DNA of 64,000 nucleotides from contig NZ_CP047318.1 in NCBI RefSeq assembly GCF_009857135.1, positions 1,302,001-1,366,000 on the forward strand, in the 5' to 3' direction. Position numbers and translations under genes: made by a program. The DNA is from Streptomyces sp. HM190 (GTDB taxonomy: Bacteria; Actinomycetota; Actinomycetes; Streptomycetales; Streptomycetaceae). The first letter of the stretch is position 1; every line of letters begins with the position of its first letter. The notes under the pieces are model-generated. The model was not told where the DNA came from and searched no databases. It was given only the letters and a program-made list of their open reading frames with translations. Below are positions 1 through 11,703 of this stretch, piece by piece.

Positions 1-472
1 TCCACCACACCTCCGGCAGCGCCTCCGGCACCACGGTGAGGTTGAAACCGAGGCCGCGGGCCGCCAGATAGAAGGCGATGCCCGTGCTGCCGATCACGGC
101 GGCGATCACCGCACCCCTGCCGAGGTCGAACCACGGCTTCGTACGGTCGAAGCCGAGCGTCCGCAGCCCCGCGCCCTCCCTCATCAGCAGGTGCGCGACC
201 AGCGCCACCGGCACCAGGGCGGTCGTGATCCCGAACAGCTGCCATGCGAGGTCCAGCCACGGGCGGCCGGGCGCCGCCGAGGCGTTCATGGTGGCCGCCT
301 GGTCCTTCAGCCCGCCCGGCCTGGTGACCGAACCGATGAAACTGATGAGCGCGGACACCCCGCTCGCGCCGAGCGAGAGGCCCAGCACCAGCAGGGTCTC
401 GTCCCTGAGTATCCGCCGGGTCGGCCGCTCCCACGGCAACGCACCGTCCACCGGCTCCGCCTGCCCCTGCAC
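1..472 (-). CDS. CPBP-family intramembrane metalloprotease, N-terminal part (truncated by window edge)
   Basis: The first ~157 codons are present; the gene runs off the left edge. The protein opens with a short hydrophilic tail, followed by a hydrophobic segment with LLVLGLSLGASGVSALISF, then a stretch like FGITTALVPVALVAHLL followed by REGAGLRTLGFDRTKPWFDL. That last element resembles the region just before the catalytic part of CPBP (CAAX-like, Abi) membrane proteases. The catalytic EExxxR motif would lie outside the window, so the family call is an inference from the N-terminal half. I chose the GTG start because GGAGG lies 5 nt upstream of it. An in-frame GTG at 484 is the alternative. 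Confidence 0.6.
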   Translation of the reverse strand, partial: MQGQAEPVDGALPWERPTRRILRDETLLVLGLSLGASGVSALISFIGSVTRPGGLKDQAATMNASAAPGRPWLDLAWQLFGITTALVPVALVAHLLMREGAGLRTLGFDRTKPWFDLGRGAVIAAVIGSTGIAFYLAARGLGFNLTVVPEALPEVWW

Positions 473-595
473 CCACGCCTCCACTGGTCCGTTCCCACCG
501 AAGGACCATCATCGCCTGCGGCGCCACGGAACTTTCCGGGGGCGTACGTCCAGAGCGCGAGCCACGAGCCGAGCCGGCCCCGGGGACCCGTCCCG

Positions 596-2113
596 TCAGC
601 CCGTCGGCACCGGCTCCGGCAACCCCACCGGCCAGGTGTGGACCGGCTCCCCGACGTGCATCAGCTCGCAGTACCGCCGTGTGGTGGCGGCCAGCGCCGC
701 ATCCCGTCCAAGGCCCTTGGCCAACGCCTGGTGGAACGTGTCGACCTGCCAGGAGGCTCCGTTGACCCGCCGCCGGCAGCGCTCCTCGATCACCCCGAGG
801 TAGAAGTCCCGGTCGACCGGCTCGACACCCCACGCGTCCAGCCCCGCCTCGGCCAGCGGCAGCAGTTCCTCCCGTACGAGGTTGACGGCGTCCACCGACC
901 CCACCCCGCCGTACCGGCCCCGACGCGGCCACTGCAACCGCGCGTCGATGCCGTGCCGGCACGCCTCGTCGAAGTTGGCGGCCGCCGCCTCGAACGGCAT
1001 CCGCGTCCACACCGTCCGCGACTCCTCGGCGAGGGCGCGCACGACCCCGTAGAAGAAGGCGGCGTTGGCGATGACGTCGGTGACGGTCGGCCCCGCGGGC
1101 AGCACCCGGTTCTCGACCCGCAGGTGCGGGACCCCGTCGGCGATGCCGTACACGGGCCGGTTCCAGCGGTAGACCGTGCCGTTGTGCAGGGTCAGTTCCG
1201 CGAGTTTGGGAACGCCGCCCGCGTCGAGGACACCGAGCGGATCCTCGTCGTCACAGATCGGCAGCAGCGCCGGGAAAAAGCGCAGGTTCTCCTCGAAGAG
1301 GTCGTACGCCGAGGTGATCCACCGCTCCCCGAACCAGGTGCGCGGCCGCACCCCCTGGGCCTGGAGCTCCGGGGGCCTGGTGTCCGTGGACTGCTGGAAC
1401 AGCGGCGGCCGCGACTCACGCCACAGCTCGCGCCCGAAGAGGAACGGCGCGTTGGCGCCGATCGCGACCTGCGCCGCCGTCACCGCCTGGGCCGCGTTCC
1501 ACACGTCCGCGAAGCGCTCGGGGGTGACCTGGAGGTGCAACTGCACTGAGGTGCAGGCGGCCTCGGGCGCGATCGACTTCGAGGTGCACACGAGCCGCTC
1601 CACCCCCTCGATGTCGAGGGTGAACTCCTCACCCCGCGCGGCGACGATCTGATCGTTGAGCAGGGTGTAGCGGTCGCCCGCGGAGAGATTGGACGACACC
1701 AGATCGTCACGGTCGAGGGTGGGCAGAATACCGATCATCACGATGCCGGCGTCCACCTCCCCGGCCTTCCGTTCGGCGTACGCCAGGGACGTCCGCAGCT
1801 CCTCGGAAAGCTGGTCGAATACCCGGCCACCCAGCCGGTGTGGAGCGATGTTCACTTCCAGATTGAACATGGCGAGTTCTGTTTGGAAATCTCGGCTCGC
1901 AATCCTTTCGAGTACTTGCGCATTCATCATTCTCGGCAGACCGTCCGCCCCGACGAGGTTCAGCTCGATCTCCACGCCCATCAGGTTCTTGGGGCGGTCG
2001 AACCGCTTCTCCTCCAGCAGGCGCTCCAGTCCCGCCAGGCACTGCCGCAGTTTGTCACGGTAGAGCTGACGGTCGGACAGGCCGAACGACCCCGCCACGA
2101 CCTTCTCCCCCAT
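596..2113 (-). CDS. Glutamate-cysteine ligase family 2 (GCS2) carboxylate-amine ligase
   Basis: This 505-residue soluble protein has the GCS2 fold signature: an N-terminal GVEIELNLV segment (metal/ATP-binding glutamates), a central FFPALLPICDDEDP stretch, LTLHNGTVYRWNRP, and HLRVENRVLPAGPT. Members ligate the gamma-carboxylate of glutamate to an amine, as in gamma-glutamylcysteine synthesis. The true acceptor here is not decided by sequence; YbdK-like and EgtA-like enzymes share these motifs. The ATG at 2113 is preceded by GGAGG about 9 nt away. The frame stays open much further upstream, but that extension lacks family similarity. It is transcribed alone, divergent from the gene at 2682. Confidence 0.85.
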   Translation of the reverse strand: MGEKVVAGSFGLSDRQLYRDKLRQCLAGLERLLEEKRFDRPKNLMGVEIELNLVGADGLPRMMNAQVLERIASRDFQTELAMFNLEVNIAPHRLGGRVFDQLSEELRTSLAYAERKAGEVDAGIVMIGILPTLDRDDLVSSNLSAGDRYTLLNDQIVAARGEEFTLDIEGVERLVCTSKSIAPEAACTSVQLHLQVTPERFADVWNAAQAVTAAQVAIGANAPFLFGRELWRESRPPLFQQSTDTRPPELQAQGVRPRTWFGERWITSAYDLFEENLRFFPALLPICDDEDPLGVLDAGGVPKLAELTLHNGTVYRWNRPVYGIADGVPHLRVENRVLPAGPTVTDVIANAAFFYGVVRALAEESRTVWTRMPFEAAAANFDEACRHGIDARLQWPRRGRYGGVGSVDAVNLVREELLPLAEAGLDAWGVEPVDRDFYLGVIEERCRRRVNGASWQVDTFHQALAKGLGRDAALAATTRRYCELMHVGEPVHTWPVGLPEPVPTG

Positions 2114-2681
2114 CGAAGCGTCCCTCCTCGGATGGGCAGGCCGACGAGCCGGCCACGACTGCGGTTCACGGATGATGATGCCCAGGCAGAGCCGCCGATA
2201 ACGTCCCGCCGGAGACCTGCGCCCGCTAGGCTGAGCGCGTTCGCCCTCCACGTAAGGGACTCGGCGTGCTTCTGGCACATTCACACGGCACGAAAGAGCA
2301 CACGCTTTCCCCGCCGGGACATTCGTGAAAAGCGCCGATGAGAACCGGCCTACCGCTACGCGACGGTAATCCGAGGTCATCCTCTCGCTCCATAGAGAAA
2401 ATCGGGATGATTTCCGCGATTCAGCGACCGGATACCGCCTTGCTCTTCATATCGAAGACAGCTAGCCGAAACACTCATTGAACACACGTCGTATAAACTC
2501 CGCGAACGAGGCTGAGAGTCGGCTCTCGCGGTCCCCGGTCCTGCCGTCGGAGCTCGCACGGCGGACCCCCAACCCACGCAACCGGACCCCGGGCACCCGT
2601 CTCTCCGATCCCCGAGAGCTGACAGCGCCGTCCGCCCCCGCCCTCGCGCCACCGTGCCTGTCGAATGAGAGGCGACCCACC
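2114..2681. other. Divergent intergenic region (no gene seen)
   Basis: This 568-bp spacer separates two divergent genes and should hold promoters for both. The part from about 2360 to 2500 is visibly less GC-rich than its surroundings. I could not assign a convincing -35/-10 pair to either direction. Open frames crossing it are extensions of the flanking genes and show no family features. Confidence 0.5.
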
Positions 2682-3266
2682 ATGCCGCTGCTTGTCCCCC
2701 CGGCTCCCGCGCCCGCACTGCGCACCGTCCTCACGGCACTCGGATCTCCCACCGCCGTCAGCGAGGCCCGAACTCCCTCCCTGCGAAGCGCCCAAGGTCC
2801 CGCCGCACCCGAACTCCCGCTGCCCGTCCACGTCCTCGACCGCATCACCCCCGAGGGCGCCGGCAGCACCCGGCTCGCGGGCTGGCGCTTCCTGATCCGC
2901 TCCGGCGACCGCGCCCTGGCCGCCGCCGAGACCCGCCTCACCCCGGACGGCTGGGCCTTCTCGCACTTCTTCGAAGGCCCCTACATCACCTCCACCGAAC
3001 TCGCCCTGCGCCAGGCCGATGTGATGCAACAGCCCTACCAGCCCCGCCTGCTGTCGGTGCCCGAGCTGTACATGCTCACTCTCTGGCTGCACGCGGACAT
3101 CACCACCGACGGCGCCACCGGCGTCCCGGCGCCGACCGACCTCCTCGTCCCGCTGGCGCCCGCCCCACCCGGGATCGCGGCCCATCGTCCGCACCGGGTC
3201 GCGGACCTCCTCCCGGTCCTGACGACGCGCCTGCCCCCCGCACCTCTCATGGGGTCACCCGCCTGA
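2682..3266 (+). CDS. Conserved hypothetical protein (Streptomyces-type, 194 aa)
   Basis: I do not recognise a named family. The predicted 194-residue protein is soluble, proline- and alanine-rich at both ends, with a more conserved-looking middle: HVLDRITPEGAGSTRLAGWRF, then TPDGWAFSHFFEGPYITSTELALRQADVM and VPELYMLTLWLHAD. There is no signal peptide, membrane segment or cysteine cluster. I chose ATG 2682 because AGAGG lies upstream and the 68 codons before it, although open, are compositionally unlike the rest. A strong inverted repeat 27 bp after the stop codon ends the transcript. Confidence 0.65.
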   Translation: MPLLVPPAPAPALRTVLTALGSPTAVSEARTPSLRSAQGPAAPELPLPVHVLDRITPEGAGSTRLAGWRFLIRSGDRALAAAETRLTPDGWAFSHFFEGPYITSTELALRQADVMQQPYQPRLLSVPELYMLTLWLHADITTDGATGVPAPTDLLVPLAPAPPGIAAHRPHRVADLLPVLTTRLPPAPLMGSPA

Positions 3267-3292
3267 ACCGGGGCCGCCTCCTCACGCGCACC

Positions 3293-3336
3293 ATCGCGTA
3301 CCCCGCCGCCGACATCCGGGCCGCGGGGTACGCGAT
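3293..3336 (+). terminator. Intrinsic-terminator-like hairpin after the 194-aa gene
   Basis: A perfect 14-bp inverted repeat (ATCGCGTACCCCGC and its complement) surrounds a 16-nt loop, 27 bp downstream of the stop. There is no T-tract, as is usual for Streptomyces terminators. Confidence 0.7.
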
Positions 3337-3667
3337 TGCCCTCGGCACCGCATTCCGCTCTGACGCGCGGCAATACGCTCGTACGAGCCCTTCATAGTCC
3401 TTGTCCTACGCCGGACTAGCCCCATCCGACCATGGCGAACCACCCGAACGGACAGGGCAGTTGCGATGAACCGTGCGCATGGAGGACGCGTCATCAACCT
3501 GTGAGAAAACCGTGCTGCGAAATGCCTGCGGATTGACGTCCGTGGGGCAACACTGGGACCGGACCGAATTATCACAACGGGGGGCGGCCATGAGCGAGGC
3601 TTCACGCCGCGACACAGACACGACAGCCATCTCACCACTGACGACAGAGCGAAAGATCCCCACAACC
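3337..3667. other. Upstream region of the DUF5999 gene
   Basis: This 331-bp region must carry the promoter of the next gene. It contains a short inverted repeat TAGTCC...GGACTA near 3396-3419 and a TTGACG hexamer near 3534 without a good -10 partner. An ATG at 3590 is in frame with the downstream gene and is its alternative start. Confidence 0.4.
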
Positions 3668-3859
3668 ATGTGCCAGCACCAGCCACCGTGCCCGACCGCC
3701 GAATCCGCCGACCGGGAAGGCGCCCGCCTCGTGGCGCACCACCCGGAGCAGGGATGGAGCCTGCTCTGCAACGGCGTTCTGCTCTTCGAGGACACCGGTG
3801 AGCTCCTTCCCGACGGCCAGATCATCGCCCCGCACCGCCCGCTGGCAGCGGCACGGTGA
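3668..3859 (+). CDS. DUF5999 family small protein (63 aa)
   Basis: This 63-residue protein begins MCQHQPPCP and contains HPEQGWSLLCNGVLLFEDTG followed by LLPDGQIIAPHRP, the hallmark sequence of the actinobacterial DUF5999 family. Its function is unknown. Three cysteines and two histidines near the start (CQHQPPC) could bind metal, but that is only an inference. I use ATG 3668 because family members begin at MCQH. An in-frame ATG at 3590 has a G-rich ribosome-binding-like stretch 5 nt upstream and would add 26 unconserved residues. It is a single gene convergent with gcvP. Confidence 0.8.
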   Translation: MCQHQPPCPTAESADREGARLVAHHPEQGWSLLCNGVLLFEDTGELLPDGQIIAPHRPLAAAR

Positions 3860-3932
3860 CGACGGTGGCCTGAGCCGCACGAGGTGCGCACAGGGCGGGC
3901 GGCCGCGCAGCGGACACCCGCCCGGACACAGA

Positions 3933-3968
3933 GGGGCCGGCCGGAGAACCACTCTCCGAACCGGCCCC
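3933..3968. terminator. Bidirectional terminator between the DUF5999 gene and gcvP
   Basis: GGGGCCGG pairs with CCGGCCCC, and the stem continues through CGGAGA/TCTCCG with small mismatches. It lies between two convergent stop codons (3859 and 3988), so it can serve both strands. Confidence 0.7.
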
Positions 3969-3987
3969 GACGCGTATCCGCGGGCGA

Positions 3988-6873
<2,886 letters not shown>

Positions 6874-6935
6874 GGCGGAGGCCTCCTGGTCTGACGCGAC
6901 CTTCGAGGGCACCACGGCAGGGGTGCCCGGACGGC

Positions 6936-7137
6936 CTCCCCCTCTGTCATCTCGACCTGAGAGCTTCACCGGTCCGGGTGCGGACCGGCTTTCACCGTCG
7001 GTGAGAGCGGAAACCGTCGACACCCGCTCTGCTTTCCAGAGTGACCTCGTCCGTGCGGTACGTGAGCCTGAGAGATTCCGGGGAGGATTTGCTCCTTCGG
7101 CGCCTCCGGATGGTGTCCGGAGGACTCTCCCGCACGG
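6936..7137 (-). promoter_or_regulatory. Tandem glycine riboswitch upstream of gcvP
   Basis: Read on the minus strand, the leader shows both glycine aptamers in order. Aptamer I has CGGGAGAG, GCCGAAGGAGCAA and AATCTCTCAGGC, followed by the ACTCTGGA element. Aptamer II has a CACCGACGG..GAAAGC counterpart, GAAGCTCTCAGG and then GACAGAGGGG. These are the conserved cores of the gcvT-type RNA. The 3' end of aptamer II lies about 60 nt before the gcvP start. A -10-like TACGCT sits at about 7155-7160 (minus strand), consistent with a promoter just upstream. Confidence 0.93.
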
Positions 7138-7267
7138 GTTCAACAGCCGCTGCAAGCGTATCAGCGCGGTCGCCGCACGTGTCTTCGAGTGGCCACCTTC
7201 CCCGATGTGCCTTTTCGTAGTGGTGAGGAAGGATTTGCAACCCCCATGGCTACCACTTGGAGGGCCC

Positions 7268-7636
7268 GTGCAGACCGACATCGATCCGCGCAACCTGATC
7301 GGCCGCAAGGCGTTCGACCGTAAGGGCACCAAGATCGGCACCGTGGACGAGGTCTACCTCGACGACGCGACCGGCATCCCGGAGTGGGCCGCGATACGCA
7401 TGGGTCTGTTCGGCCGCGACGCCTTCATCCCTCTGGAGCCCAGCGAACTCGTCGAGGGCTCGCTCCGCGTCCCCTTCGACCGGGCCCTCATCAAGGACGC
7501 CCCCGACTTCGGCGTCGGCCGCCATCTCTCCCCCGAGCAGGAACTCCAGCTCTACCACCACTACGGCCTGGACATAGCCCCGCCGCCCCCGCTGGACCGC
7601 GACTTCGGCAACGTGGCGAGCCAGGAGGACCCCTGA
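7268..7636 (+). CDS. PRC-barrel domain protein (122 aa)
   Basis: This 122-residue protein has one PRC-barrel domain over roughly residues 5-80: [21 protein letters not shown], then [23 protein letters not shown] and [27 protein letters not shown]. The tail contains [16 protein letters not shown], the usual end of the Streptomyces PRC-barrel stress-associated family. PRC-barrels are small beta domains that bind RNA or protein partners; no partner is evident here. The start is GTG 7268, with GGAGG 4 nt upstream. An ATG at 7246 is out of frame. It is divergent from gcvP and convergent with dinB. Confidence 0.85.
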   Translation: MQTDIDPRNLIGRKAFDRKGTKIGTVDEVYLDDATGIPEWAAIRMGLFGRDAFIPLEPSELVEGSLRVPFDRALIKDAPDFGVGRHLSPEQELQLYHHYGLDIAPPPPLDRDFGNVASQEDP

Positions 7637-7748
7637 CCCCAGACCCCCGAGCCCCCAGGCCCATCCTGACCCGGTCCCGGACTGGTCCCAGCACCCCGCC
7701 GACCGCCGACCCACGACTGCGGCGCTCCCGCGCGGCCACCGGCCCGCC

Positions 7749-9167
7749 TCATCCCGGCGCCGGCGCCCTCCCCGCCCCTCCCTCGTGCTCCGGCCCCGGC
7801 ACGGGCACCGTCTCCGACGGTCGCACCGGCCCGCCCGGCACCAGCGGCAGCGGATCCACCGCTTCGAGACCGGGATCGTCCGTGCGGAACGTCCGCACCC
7901 GCCCCGGCTCCTCGTCCTCGGGCGCCTCGAACCGCACGGTGACCCGCCCGAGCCCGCTGCCCTGCACCCAGCCGTGCCCGTACGCGGCGTGCCGGACGTC
8001 GTGTCCAGCCGACCAGCGACGTTCGGCGGCCTGGCCCGCGCTCTCCTCCGGAACGGCCTCCTCCACCGTCTCTTCCTCCGACAGTTCCTGCTCCCCGGCG
8101 GCCTGCGCGAACAGGTCCTCCTGCGTGTAGTCGGCGAGCCCGCTGACGCCCACCCCCAGCAGCCGCACCCCGCCGGTGGTGTCGACGGCCTCCAGCAGCC
8201 GCGCCGCGGCCTCCCGCACCACGGCCGGGTCGTCGGTCGGCCCCCGCAGCGTCTCGGACCGGGTCAGCGTCGAGAAGTCGTACCGGCGTACCTTCAGCAC
8301 GATCGTCCGCCCCGACAGACCGGCCGCCCTGAGCCGCCGCACACACCGGTCGGCGAGCCGCTGCACCTCCAGCCGCACCCGCACCCGGTCGTGGATGTCC
8401 ACGTCGTAGGTGTCCTCCACGGACACGGACTTCGTGTCCCGCTCGGCGACCACGGCCCGGTCGTCGCGCGCCAGCGCCATCGCGTACAGGCCGTGCCCGT
8501 GCGCCTTCCCGAGCAGCCGTACGACCTCGTCCTCGCCCGCTTCCACGATCTCCTCGACGGTGGTGATCCCGGCGCGCCGCAGATGGTCGCCGGTGGCCGG
8601 CCCGACCCCCGGGAGGATCCGCACGGACATCGGCCCGAGGAGGGCCCGCTCGGTGCCGGGCTCGATGAGCACCAGGCCGTCCGGCTTGGCCTGCTCGGAG
8701 GCGATCTTCGCGAGCATCTTGGACGCGGCGAGCCCCACGGAGCCGGTCAGTCCGGTCACCTCGCGTATCTCCTGCCGCAGCCGTACCCCGGTCGCCCGCG
8801 CGGAGGCCTCGTCCCAAGCCGCTCCCCCGGACTCCAGGTCCACGAACGCCTCGTCCAGGCTGAGGGGCTCCACCAGGGGCGACAGGGCGTGCAGGAGCCC
8901 CATGACCTGCTGGCTGATCGCCCGGTAGAACGTGAAGCGGGGCGTGAGGTACGCGGCGTTCGGCGCGAGCCGACGGGCCTGCGCCGTGGGCATCGCCGAG
9001 TGCACACCGAGGGCCCTCGCCTCGTACGAGGCGGTGGCGACCACGCCGCGGGGACCCAGCCCGCCCACGATGACGGCCTTCCCGCGCAGACTCGGCTTGG
9101 ACGCCTGCTCCACCGAGGCGTAGAAGGCATCCATGTCGAGATGCAGGATCGTGGGCGCGGTTCTCAC
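7749..9167 (-). CDS. dinB: DNA polymerase IV (Y-family translesion polymerase)
   Basis: This 472-residue Y-family polymerase carries out error-prone lesion bypass. Visible features are catalytic acidic residues D11 in HLDMDAFYASVEQ (steric-gate position Y16) and D105-E106 in SLDEAFVD, the helix-hairpin-helix ILPGVGPATGDHLRRAGI near 184-201, a little-finger domain, and a canonical beta-clamp motif QEDLF at 349-353. The chain continues about 119 residues past the clamp motif, whereas many Pol IV proteins end there. The tail includes HGWVQGSGLGRVTVRFE. The start is GTG at 9167, which gives the family-typical RTAPTILHLDMDAF N-terminus. Confidence 0.95.
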   Translation of the reverse strand: MRTAPTILHLDMDAFYASVEQASKPSLRGKAVIVGGLGPRGVVATASYEARALGVHSAMPTAQARRLAPNAAYLTPRFTFYRAISQQVMGLLHALSPLVEPLSLDEAFVDLESGGAAWDEASARATGVRLRQEIREVTGLTGSVGLAASKMLAKIASEQAKPDGLVLIEPGTERALLGPMSVRILPGVGPATGDHLRRAGITTVEEIVEAGEDEVVRLLGKAHGHGLYAMALARDDRAVVAERDTKSVSVEDTYDVDIHDRVRVRLEVQRLADRCVRRLRAAGLSGRTIVLKVRRYDFSTLTRSETLRGPTDDPAVVREAAARLLEAVDTTGGVRLLGVGVSGLADYTQEDLFAQAAGEQELSEEETVEEAVPEESAGQAAERRWSAGHDVRHAAYGHGWVQGSGLGRVTVRFEAPEDEEPGRVRTFRTDDPGLEAVDPLPLVPGGPVRPSETVPVPGPEHEGGAGRAPAPG

Positions 9168-9297
9168 GTCTCCGATGCTGCCCTACGCCACTGACAATGC
9201 CCCGCCACCCGCGACGATGACGCCCCGGTCGCGGGCTGCCTCGCACCCCGCCCCGAGGGGCACGGGCCCTCAGCCGTGGCCCGCCGTCGCACTCCGC

Positions 9298-9981
<684 letters not shown>

Positions 9982-10011
9982 GCCGACCTCCGTCCTTGAC
10001 CTGCCTTCTCG

Positions 10012-10040
10012 ACGGTAGGCAGCCACCAGGGGTGCGTCAA
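10012..10040 (-). promoter_or_regulatory. Predicted HrdB/sigma70-type promoter of the MerR gene
   Basis: On the minus strand, TTGACG (10040-10035) and TACCGT (10017-10012) are separated by exactly 17 nt, about 30 bp before the GTG start. Spacing and hexamers fit the housekeeping consensus. Confidence 0.6.
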
Positions 10041-10049
10041 CGACCGCCA

Positions 10050-10067
10050 CACTCGGCACGCCGAGTG
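10050..10067. promoter_or_regulatory. 18-bp palindrome next to the MerR promoter (candidate operator)
   Basis: CACTCGGC and GCCGAGTG are perfect 8-bp arms separated by AC. The palindrome sits 10 bp upstream of the predicted -35 element, a usual activator position. Which protein binds is not known; the product of the adjacent MerR gene is the obvious candidate. Confidence 0.5.
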
Positions 10068-10345
10068 ATAATCACCCTGAGAGTGGTTTCCCGTGCCCTT
10101 CCGCGGGGAAAGGCTAGCCGAATGTGCTAAGCGGAACCCCGGCACGCCGCACGGGCACGTGCCAGGTGTTGCACTCTCGTGATGCCGCTCTCCGGGCCGG
10201 CCACTCCCACCGGTGATGACCGCACCGCCGGACGACGGCGGGGCCTGGTGGTCCACCGGTCCTCGACAAGGCGACGGCAGCACGGCCCCACGCCACGGAC
10301 CGACCGACCGGCTGGCCTGACAACCGACACCACCACGGCGCGGCC
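10068..10345. other. Remainder of the spacer between the MerR and DUF151 genes
   Basis: About 280 bp follow the stop of the DUF151 gene. I see no conserved coding frame, and no strong terminator hairpin could be identified by eye. Confidence 0.4.
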
Positions 10346-10819
10346 TCACTGGCTGCTGGTACCGAAGTCCTCCGGCGAGATCTGGTCGAGGAACTCGCGG
10401 AACTTCTCCACCTCGTCCTCCTGCTCGTCCGGGATCGCGATGCCCGCGTCGTCGAGCACCCCGTCACTGCCGAAGATCGGCGTTCCGGTGCGCAGCGCCA
10501 GCGCTATGGCGTCGGACGGCCGGGCGCTCACCTCGACACCGCTGGCGAAGACCAGCTCGGCGTAGAAGACGCCCTCACGCAGATCCGTGATGCGCACTTC
10601 CGTGAGTTCCTGGCCGACGGCCTCCAGCACGTCCTTGAACAGGTCGTGCGTCAGCGGCCGCGCGGGGGCCATGCCCTGCTGGGCGAAGGCGATCGCGGTG
10701 GCCTCCCCGGGGCCGATCCAGATGGGGAGGTAGCGGTCGCCTCCCACTTCGCGCAGGAGCACGATCGGTTGGTTGGAGGGCATTTCGACCCGGACACCTA
10801 CGACATCGAGCTCGTTCAC
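10346..10819 (-). CDS. Bifunctional nuclease family protein (DUF151)
   Basis: This 157-residue protein has one DUF151 domain: MNELDVVGVRVEMPSNQPIVLLRE, then YLPIWIGPGEATAIAFAQQG, TAHDLF-type sequence (PLTHDLFKDVLEAVGQELT), and VSARPSDAIALALRTGTPIF. The family includes nucleases with combined DNase/RNase activity in plants and the mycobacterial homologue Rv1829. Its cellular role in actinobacteria is not established. It sits between two MerR-type regulator genes, 84 bp downstream of the ftsR-like gene on the same strand. The start is GTG at 10819 with only a weak ribosome-binding site, so the leader may be very short. Confidence 0.92.
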   Translation of the reverse strand: MNELDVVGVRVEMPSNQPIVLLREVGGDRYLPIWIGPGEATAIAFAQQGMAPARPLTHDLFKDVLEAVGQELTEVRITDLREGVFYAELVFASGVEVSARPSDAIALALRTGTPIFGSDGVLDDAGIAIPDEQEDEVEKFREFLDQISPEDFGTSSQ

Positions 10820-10903
10820 ACAGCAACCCTAGGCCGTGCTCGGGATGTTTGGGTAGTCGAGCACGGATAGGGCGGACGATCCGCCACGGGCGAACACACG
10901 TCC

Positions 10904-11659
10904 TCAGCGGAGCCGGACACCCAGCGCGCTCTGCACCAGCGCGGCGTGGAGCTTCACCGTGAGCCCCGCGAGCTCCCTCGTACGGTCCTCCGCATGCGCC
11001 CTGGTCTGGGGGTTGCGGTGGCGGCGCAGCGGCGCGACGACCTGCTCCACGAGGCCCGCCTCACGGTCGGCGGCGGCCCGCATCACCCGCAGATGGCGCG
11101 GCTCGATACCGAAGCGCCCCAGTTCCACCACCAGCGTGGCGACCGTCAGGGCCTCGGCGTCGTACGAGCCGTCCGGCAGCGCCGCCACCAGCCCGTACGA
11201 CTCCCACTCGGCCAGCTGCTCCTCGCCGATCCCGGCACCGGCGAGCAGCTCGGCCCGCCCGATCCGGGCGGCGGTGGGCTCCTCTGGCTCCCCGAAGAGC
11301 TCGCGCAGGCGCTCTCCGTCGCCGATGTCCCGCTGGCGGCCCACGGACGGCAGCCGGACGTCCTCGCCCCGCTCCAGGGCCGCCAGGTGCTCACGGATGA
11401 CCTTGAGCGGCAGATAGTGGTCCCGCTGCATCCGCAGGACATGTCCGAGGCGGTCGACGTCCCCGGCGCTGAACTTGCGGTACCCCGAGGGGGTCCGCTG
11501 CGGCTCGATGAGCCCCTCCGACTCCAGGAAACGGATCTTGGAGATCGTGACCTCGGGGAACTCCTCGCGGAGCAGGTTCAGCACCGAGCCGATGCTCATC
11601 AGCCCACTGTCCGCGGCGGTGGTGCCGTGATCGGCACCACCGCTCGATGTTCGAAGCAT
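10904..11659 (-). CDS. ftsR: FtsR-like MerR-family transcriptional regulator
   Basis: This 251-residue regulator has an N-terminal MerR winged helix: SIGSVLNLLREEFPEVTISK, IRFLESEGLIEPQRTPSGYR, KFSAGDVDRLGHVLRMQRD, then YLPLKVIREHLAALERG. A second helical half follows. The sequence and position beside a GarA-like FHA gene fit the actinobacterial FtsR family (Rv1828; in Corynebacterium an activator of ftsZ). The function is inferred from the family and synteny. ATG 11659 has AAGG 4-7 nt upstream. It begins 44 bp after the FHA gene stop, so the two are probably co-transcribed. Confidence 0.85.
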   Translation of the reverse strand: MLRTSSGGADHGTTAADSGLMSIGSVLNLLREEFPEVTISKIRFLESEGLIEPQRTPSGYRKFSAGDVDRLGHVLRMQRDHYLPLKVIREHLAALERGEDVRLPSVGRQRDIGDGERLRELFGEPEEPTAARIGRAELLAGAGIGEEQLAEWESYGLVAALPDGSYDAEALTVATLVVELGRFGIEPRHLRVMRAAADREAGLVEQVVAPLRRHRNPQTRAHAEDRTRELAGLTVKLHAALVQSALGVRLR

Positions 11660-11703
11660 GGACCTTCCCTGGGGATTCCCCCCGGAACGAGTCCGGGGGC
11701 GGG

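Noticed and set aside
2114..2380. N-terminal extension of the GCS2 ligase to 594 residues
   Set aside because: The 505-residue form starting at 2113 matches the family length and has a good ribosome-binding site; the extension has no similarity to it.
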